NCBI GenBank assembly: GCA_963809205.1
Contig: CAWEIS010000028.1
Coordinates: 310,001 to 374,000 of the forward strand
Direction of reading: 5' to 3'
From: DATLLN01 sp963809205
Lineage (GTDB): Bacteria; Actinomycetota; Thermoleophilia; Gaiellales; JAICJC01
Length of the DNA stretch: 64,000 nucleotides
Shown here: positions 17,859 through 26,846 of the stretch, piece after piece
Position numbering within the stretch: position 1 is the first letter of the stretch
How the letters are laid out: every line of letters begins with the position of its first letter
Notes under the pieces: generated by a model
What the model was told of the DNA's origin: nothing
The model's database searches: none
What the model saw: only the letters and a program-made list of their open reading frames with translations
Position numbers and translations under genes: made by a program

Positions 17859-18460
17859 GTCGCCGCCAGGATCTCGGCCAGGTGCATCGTCCGGACGGCC
17901 GAGCCGCGACGCCGCAGGCCGCCGCCCAGGTGCATCAGGCACGAGTTGTCTGCGGAGGTGACGATCTCGGCGCCGCTCTGCTCGATGCGGTCGAGCTTGT
18001 CCTCCATCATCGCCGTCGACACGTCGGGGTTCTTGACCGCGAACGTGCCGCCGAACCCGCAGCACTGGTCGGCATCGGCGAGCGGCACGACCTCCAGGCC
18101 GCCGACCGAGCCGAGCAGCCGCTGGGGCCGGTCGCCGACGTGCAGCTCGCGCAGCGAGTGGCAGGTCGGGTGGTAGCAGACGCGGTGCGGGAAGCGCGCG
18201 CCGACGTCGACGACGCCGAGCACGTCGGTCAGGTACTCGGTCAGCTCGTAGACCGGCAGCTCGGGCGCGGCTGCCCGCACGTGGGCGGCGCAGGATGCCG
18301 ACGGCGCGACGATCGCATCGGCCCCGGCGAATACGCCGCGGAAACGCTCGACCAGCGCAAGCCCCTCGTCGCGGTAGCCGGAGTTGAGGTGCATCTGGCC
18401 GCAGCAGGTCTGCTCCTCCCGGAACTCGACGGTGCAGCCCAGCCGCTCCAGCAGCTCCAC
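17855..18460 (-). CDS. lutA: Lactate utilization protein A (N-terminus irregular)
   Basis: The two CCG domains are present (TCCGQMHLNSGYRDEG, CYHPTCHSLRE, QCCGFGG). The first usable start is GTG 18460, giving 201 residues. Family-like sequence (LFITCFNDTLFPGTGRAIV) continues in frame back to about 18529, but no ATG, GTG or TTG precedes it. An indel, base error or unusual start is therefore likely at the N-terminus. Partner of lutB and lutC; follows the glutamine synthetase-like gene. Confidence 0.85.
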   Translation of the reverse strand: MELLERLGCTVEFREEQTCCGQMHLNSGYRDEGLALVERFRGVFAGADAIVAPSASCAAHVRAAAPELPVYELTEYLTDVLGVVDVGARFPHRVCYHPTCHSLRELHVGDRPQRLLGSVGGLEVVPLADADQCCGFGGTFAVKNPDVSTAMMEDKLDRIEQSGAEIVTSADNSCLMHLGGGLRRRGSAVRTMHLAEILAAT

Positions 18461-18527
18461 GATCGCCCGCCCGGTGCCAGGGAACAGGGTGTCGTTGAAG
18501 CAGGTGATGAAGAGCGAGACGGTGCGG

Positions 18528-19865
18528 CTAGAAGACCTCGACGTACTCCTCGCGCTCCCAGTCCGTGACGTGGTCGTCGAACCGCTGCAGCTCGTGGCGG
18601 CGCATCGCGCCGTAGGCGGTCACGAACTCCTCGCCAAGCGCCTCGCGGATCACGGAATCCGACTCCATCGCATCCAGCGACTCGCGCACCGACAGCGGCA
18701 GCGGCGTCTTGCTCGGATCCTCCTCGGCGGGCCCAGCGGCCGGCGGCTCGAGCTCCAGCCCTTGCTCGATCCCTGACAGTCCTGCCGCCAGCAGAGCGGC
18801 GCCGATCAGGTACGGGTTGGCCAGCCCGGTCGGCGCACGGTGCTCGATGTGCCGCGAAGATTCGGAGCCGCCCTTGATGCGCACCAGCGCCGTGCGGTCC
18901 TCCTCGCCCCAGGAGATGTTCGACGGGCTGAACGTGTGCGGCCGGCGGCGTTTCAGGCAGTTGACGGTCGGCGCCAGCAGCGCGTAGACGGCCGCGGCGT
19001 GCGCCAGCTGGCCCGCCAGGAACTGGCTGCAGACCTCCGAGATGCCGTGCTTTGCCGAGTCGTCGCCGAACGCGTTCGAGCCGTCCTCGAGGTTGAGCAG
19101 GCTGATGTGCGCGTGCAGCCCCGAGCCCGCCGAGTCGGCGTACGGCTTGGACATGAATGTGGCCACGTAACCGTGGCGGTGCGCCAGCTCCTTGACCGCG
19201 TTCTTGAACGAGAAGCAGCGGTCGGGGCCGCCCATCCCCCGCGCGGGCATGAACGGCAGCTCCCACTGCGAGCCGGCGTACTCGCAGTTCGCCGTCATCA
19301 CCTCGATGCCGTACGCGTTCAGCTGCTCGACCAGCTCCTGGATGAAGGGCACGTACGTGTTCCGGCTGACGTTGAAGATCTGGTAGCCGTGGAACAGCTG
19401 CTGGTGGTCGGCGTCCAGCACGTAGAACTCGGGCTCCATCCCGATCAGCGCGTCGTAGCCGAGCGCGTTGGCCCGCTCCAGCTGGCGCTTGAACACGCGC
19501 CGCGGCAGCGCCTCGAGGGGCGAGCCGTCGGGCCACTGCGAGTCGCAGATCCAGCGCGCGGTGGCGTCGGCCCAGGGCACCACGGCGGCGGTCGACGGGT
19601 CGGGGATCAGCAGCTGGTCGCCGTAGGCGATCTCCTCGTTGTACAGGGTCCCGCCGACCACATCCGACCTGCTGTCCAGCACGGCAACCCCGCCATACAT
19701 GTTCAGCCCGGACTCCGCGTAGCCGTAGGCGCGTTCGATCGGCACCATCTTGCTGCGGCTGGTGCCGTGCATGTCCGGCAGCTCGAACCGGACGAAGCGG
19801 ATGCCCTGCGCCTTCCATCCGTCGAGCACGCTCGTCGCCGTCGACGCGCCTGTGGTGGTTGCCAC
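18528..19865 (-). CDS. Glutamine synthetase-like gamma-glutamyl ligase
   Basis: 445 residues from GTG 19865 with a strong GGAGG site. Glutamine-synthetase core motifs are visible: MEPEFYVLD (metal Glu), SGLHAHISL, the NRAPTG-like RIEHRAPTGLANPY region and ELPDMHGTSRSKM. It lacks the GSI adenylylation-loop signature, so it is closer to PuuA/GlnT-type ligases that attach glutamate to amines or ammonia. Operon order is unknown protein-GS-lutA-lutB-lutC, which suggests catabolism of an amine or amino alcohol rather than nitrogen assimilation. Confidence 0.85.
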   Translation of the reverse strand: MATTTGASTATSVLDGWKAQGIRFVRFELPDMHGTSRSKMVPIERAYGYAESGLNMYGGVAVLDSRSDVVGGTLYNEEIAYGDQLLIPDPSTAAVVPWADATARWICDSQWPDGSPLEALPRRVFKRQLERANALGYDALIGMEPEFYVLDADHQQLFHGYQIFNVSRNTYVPFIQELVEQLNAYGIEVMTANCEYAGSQWELPFMPARGMGGPDRCFSFKNAVKELAHRHGYVATFMSKPYADSAGSGLHAHISLLNLEDGSNAFGDDSAKHGISEVCSQFLAGQLAHAAAVYALLAPTVNCLKRRRPHTFSPSNISWGEEDRTALVRIKGGSESSRHIEHRAPTGLANPYLIGAALLAAGLSGIEQGLELEPPAAGPAEEDPSKTPLPLSVRESLDAMESDSVIREALGEEFVTAYGAMRRHELQRFDDHVTDWEREEYVEVF

Positions 19866-19867
19866 CC

Positions 19868-20638
19868 CTACCCCTCCTTCGCCGAGTCCGGCGTGCCGTT
19901 GTCCCACACAGAGATGTCGTAGCCGTCGAGCGCCGGCGTCGATCCGGCGCTGCAGACGAACAGGATCCCACGGCCCTCCAGCGACCGCGCCATCCGTCCC
20001 GGCGGCTGCACGTGATGGCCGTCGAGGCCGAGCGAGCCGTACGTATCGCGGACGATGACGAGCGACCCGCCGGCGCCGCGTAGCAGCCCGGCCAGCAGCA
20101 CGAAGTGCCCGACCGCCCAGTCGGCGGGCGGCCCCTGGCCGACACCGGCCCCAAGGAAGCCCGAAAGCTGCTCGGCGGTCGGGCGCGAACCCCAGAGCGG
20201 CGCGGTCGCGATGTTGGCCACCAGGGCGGCGTCCGCCTCGTCGGCCAGGCCGATCAGCTCGCATACCGAAGCCGCCGTGAACGGGCCGGCGACCGGCGTG
20301 ACCTCGAGCGACCCGTTGCCGAGGGCGGTCAGCGCACGCGCCAGCCCGGGTGCCGAGATACCGGTGATCGCCGCGTCATCGCTGCGCTCGAACTCCAGGC
20401 GGTAGTCGTCGCGCCCCGAGCCTCCGGGCGGCAGCCAGCTCGCGGGGTCGCCCCCGGCCGGCAGGATCGCGCCGGCGGCCGCGGCCACCTCGTCCTGGTC
20501 GGCGTCGACGCCGAAGGCGCCCAGCGCCACCGAGCCGATGAACCCGCCGCACAGGTTGTCCTTCTGCGGCAGCGTGGCGGCGTGCAGCGCGGCGGTGCGC
20601 TCGGCACTGCCCAGCAGCTGGATGTCGGCGACGCTCAC
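19868..20638 (-). CDS. Papain/C39-like unknown protein (resembles DUF6885)
   Basis: 256 residues. LPQKDNLCGGF (Q25, C30), DWAVGHFVLLAG (H178) and VIVRDTYGSLG (D198) are spaced like the oxyanion Gln, catalytic Cys, His and Asp of C39-type cysteine peptidases. I recall an uncharacterised actinobacterial family, DUF6885, with this opening, but that assignment is from memory. No signal peptide is seen, so it acts in the cytoplasm. It starts the operon; GS begins two bases after its stop. Confidence 0.7.
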   Translation of the reverse strand: MSVADIQLLGSAERTAALHAATLPQKDNLCGGFIGSVALGAFGVDADQDEVAAAAGAILPAGGDPASWLPPGGSGRDDYRLEFERSDDAAITGISAPGLARALTALGNGSLEVTPVAGPFTAASVCELIGLADEADAALVANIATAPLWGSRPTAEQLSGFLGAGVGQGPPADWAVGHFVLLAGLLRGAGGSLVIVRDTYGSLGLDGHHVQPPGRMARSLEGRGILFVCSAGSTPALDGYDISVWDNGTPDSAKEG

Positions 20639-20743
20639 GAGCGTGAGGCTATGCCATCCGGCGCCGGTTGGGAAGGGCGCACCGACCCCTGATGGAGGCC
20701 GAGCCTATGTCCCGGGTGCACATACCGGGGGTATGCTCGGTGC

Positions 20744-22477
20744 ATGCAGCAGGCGCCGGCGACCGAGGCCCGCAGGGGCGACCTGCCGGCGCTGGCCGAG
20801 CTGGTGGCGCGGATGAGCTCAAGCCTCGAGCCCGACGAGGTGCTGGATCACGCGATCGAGGTGTGCGCCGAGCTCACCGGCTGCCAGGGCGCATTGGTCT
20901 ACCTGTGGGACGACGAGCACGAGCATCTGGCTGTGCGCGGCGCCAGCGAAGGCTACCGCCAGTGGGTCGGCCGCTTCGCGCTGGCGGCCGGCGAGGGCCT
21001 GACCGGCTGGACGGCCGAGACGCGGCAGGTGGGGATCATCACCGACCATCCGCAGGACGACCCCCGCTACCTGCACGTGCCCGACCTGAACGACGAGCGG
21101 TTCCAGTCGGTGGCCACGGTGCCCGTGGTCGGGCGCAGCGACCAGCTGCTCGGGGTGCTCACCCTGCACACCCGCGCGCCCCGCGAGTTCACCGACCAGG
21201 ACGTCACGCTGCTCCGCGCGATCGCGGGCCTGGTTGCCGCGGCCGTCGAGAACGCGCAGCTGCACCAGCGCGCGCTGCGCAGCGTCGAGGTATTCCGGCG
21301 GCTGGCGGAGCTGTCGCGCCAGCTGACGTCCGCGTCGAGCACCGCGCGGACGCTGCAGCTGCTGGCGATGACCACCCGCGAGCTGCTGGCCGGCGACCTG
21401 GCCGCGGTGCTGCAGCTGGACGAGTCCCGCGGACGGCTGGCCGTCGAGACCTGGGCGGGGAGCGGCGGGCTGCGCACGGAGCCGATCCCGGCGGAGGGGC
21501 CGTGGGCGCAGCTGCTGGGCGGCGGGCCGGTGTCGGTCGACCTGGGCGGCGAGCCCGACCTGTCGCTGACGGCCGGCGCGCGCTCGCTGTTCGCCGCGCC
21601 GCTGCGCCTCGAGGGCCGGCCGACCGGGCTGCTGCTCTGCTACAGCGTCGAGTCGCGGTCGCTTGGCGGCGACAACCTGGAGCTGCTCGGCACCATCGCC
21701 AACCACACGTCGATCGCGCTCGAGGAGGGACGGCGGCGCGACGCGGCGGCGCAGCGCACGCGGGTGCGCGAGCTGTTCGATGCACTCCGCGCCGGCGAGC
21801 TGCGCGACCTCGGCGGCCCGCACGCGGTGGTGGTGGTCGAGACACAGCCGACCGAGGACGCCGAGCGCGTGTGGGGGCCGCTGGCGGCCGAGCTCGGCGC
21901 GCAGTTCGGCGGCACCCGGGTGGACGCCCGGCCGCAGTCGCTGCGCGCGCTGGTGCCGATCGCCTCGGCGACCTGGGCGCCGATCGCCTGGCGGCGCTGG
22001 TCGAGTCGCACATGGCGGCGGTCGACGGCGGCGCCGGCATCTCCGAGCCGGCCGAGCGGGACTACGCGCTGGCGTTCCGCCAGGCCGAGATCGCCGCCGC
22101 GATCGCCGGCGCCGGCGGCGATCGCCGGGTGCGCGAGTACGCCGACCTCGGCGCGCAGCGCCACCTCTGGACGATCGCCCGCGAGGGCGAGGCCGACCCG
22201 CTCGAGGCGGCAGTCACCCGGCTGTCCGAGATCGACGCGAAGCGCGGCAGCCAGCTGTTCCGGACGCTCGAGGTGTACCTCGAGCACCAGGGCAACGCGC
22301 GCAAGGCCTCCGCCGCGCTCTTCATTCACCGCAACACGTTGCGCCAGCGCCTGCGCCGCATCTCCGACCTGATCGGGATCGACGTCCGCGACCGCGTCGA
22401 CCTGGTTCGACCTCGGCCTGGCCGTCCGCCTGGTGCGCTTCCGCGGCACCGCCGGCAAGCTGCTCGGCGGCGGCTGA
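20744..22477 (+). CDS. Two-GAF PucR/CdaR-type regulator (two frame breaks)
   Basis: About 575 residues after repair. Two GAF domains occur at roughly residues 15-165 and 185-330 (LVYLWDDEHEHLAVRGASEGY; FAAPLRLEGRPTGLLLCYS). The C-terminal PucR-type helix-turn-helix contains FIHRNTLRQRLRRISDLIGI. Frames break near 21960 and near 22400, where the true end (WFDLGLAVRLVRFRG) is in a third frame and stops at 22477. Divergent from the C39-like/GS/lut operon, so it is the prime candidate regulator of it. TATGCT at 20732-20737 sits 6 bases before ATG, which suggests a leaderless transcript. Confidence 0.82.
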
Positions 22478-22506
22478 AAAATCGGGGTCTGACCCCGTTT
22501 TTTCAG
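22474..22506. terminator. GGGGTCTGACCCC palindrome, copy 2
   Basis: CTGAAAAA and TTTTTCAG arms flank TCGGGGTCTGACCCCG. The stem is extended and ends in a T-run. It overlaps the stop of the GAF/PucR gene, so it probably terminates that transcript. Confidence 0.8.
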
Positions 22507-22511
22507 CGCGC

Positions 22512-22540
22512 GCAACAAAGGGGTCTGACCCCGTTGTTGC
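22512..22540. repeat. GGGGTCTGACCCC palindrome, copy 3
   Basis: GCAACAA and TTGTTGC arms flank GGGGTCTGACCCC. It follows copy 2 by five bases, so this gap holds a tandem pair with different outer arms. The same CAACAA/TTGTTG arms recur at 51674-51702. Confidence 0.8.
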
Positions 22541-22561
22541 GGGCATGTAATGTGCGCCGCC

Positions 22562-23299
22562 ATGGATCTGCTCGGACAGCTGACGGATCTGCACATTCGC
22601 GTCGGGGCTGGACGATGTCGAGGGCACCCGGCGGGTGACCGCCACGGTCGCGGCCGCGGCGGCGTTCGCGCCGGCGGTGACGGCCGTCGTGATCACCGGC
22701 GACATCGCCGAGAACGGCACCCAGCGCGAGTACGAGCGGGCGCGGGAGCTGCTGGCGCCGCTGACCATGCCGATCCACGTGATCGCCGGCAACCACGACG
22801 ACGCGGAGGCGCTGGCCGCGGCGTTCGGCACCGAGACGCGGTGGACGGCGCGGGTCGGGATCGCTGCGCGTCGTCGGCTGCGACACCACGGTGCCCGGCA
22901 CCGACGGCGGCGCGCTGGACGGCGACCGTCTCCGCGTGGGTGACCGAGCGGCTGGCCGAGGACGCCGCGCCCACCATCCTCGCGATGCACCACCCGCCGG
23001 TCGACACCGGCATCCAGGCGATGGACGAGATCGGCATGCCGGCCGCCGACCGCGCCGCGCTGGGCGAGGTGCTGGCGGCGAGCCCGCACGTGCGCCGGGT
23101 GATCTCAGGACACGTGCACCGGGCGGCGACCGCGATGCTCGGGGGCTGCCCGGTCGTGCTCTGCCCGAGCGCCGAGCGTCAGCTCGCGCTCGACCTGGCG
23201 GGCGGCGACGACGTCGAGTTCACCGCCGGGCCGCCCGGCTTCATGGTGCACATCTGGCAGGACGGCGACGTGGTGTCGCACGTCCAGCCGGTCATGTGA
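22562..23299 (+). CDS. Metallophosphoesterase, CpdA-like (three frame breaks)
   Basis: Binuclear-metal phosphoesterase motifs appear in order but in different frames: LTDLHI (DxH), TGDIAENG, AGNHDD, MHHPP and SGHVHR. That is the class III cyclic-nucleotide phosphodiesterase (CpdA/Icc) set. The frame changes near 22605, 22858 and 22925. The repaired length, about 245 residues, matches the family. It may degrade cAMP made by cyclases such as the one at 32395-35686. Converges on the S53 gene with an eight-base overlap. Confidence 0.78.
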   Translation: MDLLGQLTDLHIRVGAGRCRGHPAGDRHGRGRGGVRAGGDGRRDHRRHRRERHPARVRAGAGAAGAADHADPRDRRQPRRRGGAGRGVRHRDAVDGAGRDRCASSAATPRCPAPTAARWTATVSAWVTERLAEDAAPTILAMHHPPVDTGIQAMDEIGMPAADRAALGEVLAASPHVRRVISGHVHRAATAMLGGCPVVLCPSAERQLALDLAGGDDVEFTAGPPGFMVHIWQDGDVVSHVQPVM

Positions 23300-25609
23300 C
23301 CCGGACGACCTTGCCGGTCGAGTCCGCCGACAGCCAGCGGCTCGCCGTGCCGCCGGCGTAGTGCCAGCGCAGCACCTTGGTGCCGGCGGCGAGCCGCACC
23401 GTGCGTGAGTAGCCGCCCAGCCGGCCGACGGTGGCGCTGCCGATCGAATGCCAGATCCGGCCGTTGACGCCGCGCCACTGCGCGGTCACCTTCGCGCCCG
23501 ACATGTTCGGCGTCGACCGCCCGGACAGGGTGAAGGTCGACAGGTGGGAGACGGTGCTGCGCGACGACGCGACCGACAGCTTCGGCGTCACGTACTCGTA
23601 AGTGCCAGGCCGAGGTGCTGCCCGCGTGCCCGTCGTCGCCCATATAGTGCGCGCGCCACTGCATCCGCTTCGGTCGGCTTGCGGGTTGACGTCCACGCGC
23701 CCGAGCCGTCCAGCGGGATGTTCTTGGAGTAGTAGATGTAGGGGCTGCCCGCGAACCGGAACTCGAGCCAGACGACCGACTCGGCCGGCAGCAAGCGTGC
23801 CGTCGCTCTCCTTCGCCGTCCCGTGCAGGTTGACCGTCTGGCCGACCAGGATCTTGCCCTTGTCCTGAACGGCGGTGGTCGTGGTCGGGACGGCGCTCGC
23901 CGGGGTCGCGGCGAACGCAGCGAGGTCGGCCGCGAGCGCCGCCGCGTCGACCGAGCCCAGCCCCGACGCCATGTCGTACCCGGCGCGCGCCGGGTACGCA
24001 CCGAGCAGGCCCGAGTCGTCGTTGTCACCCAGGGTGACGTCGTAGAAGTGCCCGGCCGGCGCCCCGTACAGGAACGGGTTGGCGAAGCCCAGCCGCTGCC
24101 CGCCGTTGGCCAGCGAGTACTCGTTCATGTCCGCCGTGATCCCGGCCATCAGCGGCGCGCCGGCGCTGGTCCCGCCCCACTGCGACCACTTGCTGTTGTG
24201 ACACGGCCCGGCGGTGCAGTAGATGACGTACCCCGTGTTCGGGTCGGCGTCCAGGCTGATGTCCGGCACCTGGCGGCAGAACCCGGGCGCCGCGCCGCAG
24301 GCTGCGCCGTCGGAGTCGGCCACCACGGGCTGCCACGCCGGCTTCGGCCAGACGCCGGAGATGCCGCCGCCGCCGCCCTTCCAGACGCGCTCCTTGGTGC
24401 GCCGAGCCGGGGGTCAGGTGCGTCCCGCCGATGCCGGTGGCGAACGGCGAGGAGGCCGTCGCGTCGGTGTCCAGGAACGGGCTCGCCGAGCCGCAGCCGT
24501 TCGAGCCGGAGTCGCCGCTGGCGACGAACACGCTGATGCCCTGCACCGCCGCCCGCGCCAGGGCGTTCTGCTGCGCGCGCAGCTCGCCGGGCAGCGTGTA
24601 GCGCTCGCAGAGCCCCCACGAGATCGAGATGACGTGGACGTTCTTCGCCGGCGCGTCGGCCACCATCGCGTTGATCACCGTGGACAGCGCCGTCCGGCCG
24701 TTCGGCGCCTTGTAGACCCAGGCGTGGTCGAGGCCGGGCGCCGCGGCGAGCGTCGTCTCGACGTCCAGCGTGACCTCGTCGTTGGCGACTGAGCGTGGTC
24801 GTGCCGCCGTTGACCGCGACGTTGCCGACCGGCGTTGTCAGATGGAAGCAGTCCTTGAACTTCTGGACGTCGGAGGCGGAGTAGCTCGAGTACTCCAGGA
24901 ACGAGACCGCCTCGCCGTCGCCGTCCGCGCCGCCGTCCAGCAGCGACTGGTAGTTGTACGCGCTGGGCGCGGCCAGGTCGGCGGGCAGCATGCCGCCGAA
25001 CATGCTCTTGATGTTCGCGGGGCCGTTGCACCCCGCTACGGGCACGACGGCCGCCCGCTTGACCTTCGCCACCGACGGCGTGTAGACCGCCGAGGTGTCG
25101 AGGCCGGAGATCGACTGCACCGCGCCGGCGACGTCGTCGGGCAGGTGTACCGCGGTCGCGGGCGCCTGGAACGTGCGGCCGCCCGGCGCCTCGTAGCGCT
25201 CCAGATCGGTGCCGAACGCCTGCTCCGCGTCATCGGCGGTGCCGGTCACCCAGACCGTCGGGCCGGTCCAGCGCTGCACCCGCAGGCCCGCCTCCTGGAG
25301 GTGGCGCACCACGGCGCGGCGAGCCGTCGGCGTCGGGCCGAACAGGGCAGCCGCCTGGGCGGCCGACAGCGGCGCCCGGCCGCTGCGCTGGGTTGCCACC
25401 TGCTCGAGCAAAGCTTCGTTGCGCGGCTTGAGCGTGACAGCGACGCTGACCGGCTGCGACGAGGGCACGGCGCCGATCGCGTGCGACCGGGACACGAGCG
25501 CCGACCGCTGTCCCTTGAGGGTGACGGTCGGCTGGTCCGCGGCCGCGGCGCTGGGACCGCCGGCGGCGGCGAGCGCAAGCAGCGGCAGGACGACGATGAG
25601 ACGACGCAT
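23292..25609 (-). CDS. Secreted S53 (sedolisin/kumamolisin) protease (several frame breaks)
   Basis: Start ATG 25609 with a signal peptide (MRRLIVVLPLLALAAAGG). A pro-kumamolisin propeptide follows (LSAAQAAALFGPT, LRVQRWTGPTVWVTG). In the catalytic domain EVTLDVE gives the Glu/Asp pair and GGTSAGAPLMAG the Ser nucleophile. DNDDSGLLGAYPARAGYDMASGLGS is the calcium-site end. An Ig-like C-terminal domain (about 250 residues) follows. Frames change near 24790, 24405, 23795, 23665 and 23600. An acid-active exported endopeptidase is expected. Confidence 0.82.
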
Positions 25610-25741
25610 ACTCTCCTATGGAACGGGACGACCCGTTCGGAATCCACCCCCCAAACGGGTGACGCTCCTCCCAGGGAGCGTCCCGCGCCTCACGGTAGCA
25701 GCGCGTCTGGACGCGTCCGTGCGAGGCGGCCCGCATCCTTG

Positions 25742-25775
25742 TACTATCCACACCGTGAAGTGGACTAGACCACTT
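25742..25775 (+). promoter_or_regulatory. Promoter -10 and HutC/DasR-like operator before the ADH-kinase operon
   Basis: TACTAT (25742-25747) is a good -10. Ten bases downstream, AAGTGGACTAGACCACTT (25758-25775) is palindromic except for one central pair. It resembles the GntR/HutC-type site TGGTCTAGACCA known for DasR. Lying just past the likely +1, it would block transcription when bound. Confidence 0.62.
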
Positions 25776-25793
25776 TTCGGGAGCTGCTGAGCG

Positions 25794-26846
25794 ATGCGCG
25801 CGGCGATCTGGCATGGGCCCGGCGAGATGACCGTCGGCGAGGTCGAGGACGCCACCTGCCCGGACGACGGCATCCTGCTGCGCGTCACCGCATGCGGGAT
25901 CTGCGGGACGGACGTCCGCACGTTCTTCAACGGCGACCGCCGGATCTCACCCGGCGCGGTGCTCGGCCACGAGATCTGCGGCGAGGTGCTGGAGGTCGGC
26001 CCGAACGCGAACGGCGACCTGCGCGCCGCAGCCGGCGACCTGGTGCACGTGATCTCCACGCTCTACTGCGGGCACTGCAGCCTGTGCCGGTCGGGCAACG
26101 AGCACCTCTGCCAGAACGGCGGCCTGATGGGCTTCGACTACCAGGGCGCCTACGCGGAGCTGGTCGCCATCCCCAGCGTCGCGCTGAAGAACGTGTTCCC
26201 GCTGCCCGACGGGCTCGACGACGTGCACGCCACGTTCGCCGACCCGCTGTCGGACGCGATCTGCGGCCACAAGGACATGGAGATCGGCCTGGAGAACATC
26301 GTCGTCGTGATCGGCGCGGGGCCGGTCGGCACCGCTCACGTCGCGCTCGCGCTCGCACAGGGCGCGGACGTCGTGCACCTGCTCGAGACCTCGCCGCTGC
26401 GGCTCGACCTGGCGCGCAGGGTGCTCGGGGACGCCGAGGTCGAGTACGTCGACGTCACCGGCCGCGACTCGGTCGAGTACGTCAAGGGCGTGACCGCCGA
26501 CGGCGCCGAGCGCGTGATCGTCGCCTGCTCGAACGCCCAGGCCCAGGAGCAGGCCATGGAGATGGCCGCACCCCGCGGCCGGGTGCTGTTCTTCGGCGGG
26601 TTGCCGAAGGGGACGACGTCGATCGCGTTCCCGTCCAACGTGCTGCACTACCGCGAGGTCCAGGTGCACGGGTCGTACGCCTCGCGGTTCCGCGACCAGG
26701 TGCAGGCGCTGGAGATGCTGCGACGCAACACGCACAACATCCGCGGCGTCGTCACGGATGTCGTCTCGCTTGACGACACGCCAGGGGCATTCGACCGGAT
26801 CCGCGCCGGCGAGGCGCTCAAGGTCGTCGTGACGCCGGGCGCCTGA
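25794..26846 (+). CDS. Zinc-dependent medium-chain sugar/polyol dehydrogenase
   Basis: 350 residues. Catalytic zinc ligands are C37 (CGICGTD) with H59-E60 (GHEICGEV). Structural-zinc cysteines are C92, C95, C98 and C106 (YCGHCSLCRSGNEHLC). The NAD(P) fold has VVVIGAGPVG. It resembles sorbitol/threonine dehydrogenase-type enzymes. Its stop overlaps the kinase start (TGATG), so the pair likely oxidises and phosphorylates a sugar or polyol. Confidence 0.88.
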   Translation: MRAAIWHGPGEMTVGEVEDATCPDDGILLRVTACGICGTDVRTFFNGDRRISPGAVLGHEICGEVLEVGPNANGDLRAAAGDLVHVISTLYCGHCSLCRSGNEHLCQNGGLMGFDYQGAYAELVAIPSVALKNVFPLPDGLDDVHATFADPLSDAICGHKDMEIGLENIVVVIGAGPVGTAHVALALAQGADVVHLLETSPLRLDLARRVLGDAEVEYVDVTGRDSVEYVKGVTADGAERVIVACSNAQAQEQAMEMAAPRGRVLFFGGLPKGTTSIAFPSNVLHYREVQVHGSYASRFRDQVQALEMLRRNTHNIRGVVTDVVSLDDTPGAFDRIRAGEALKVVVTPGA

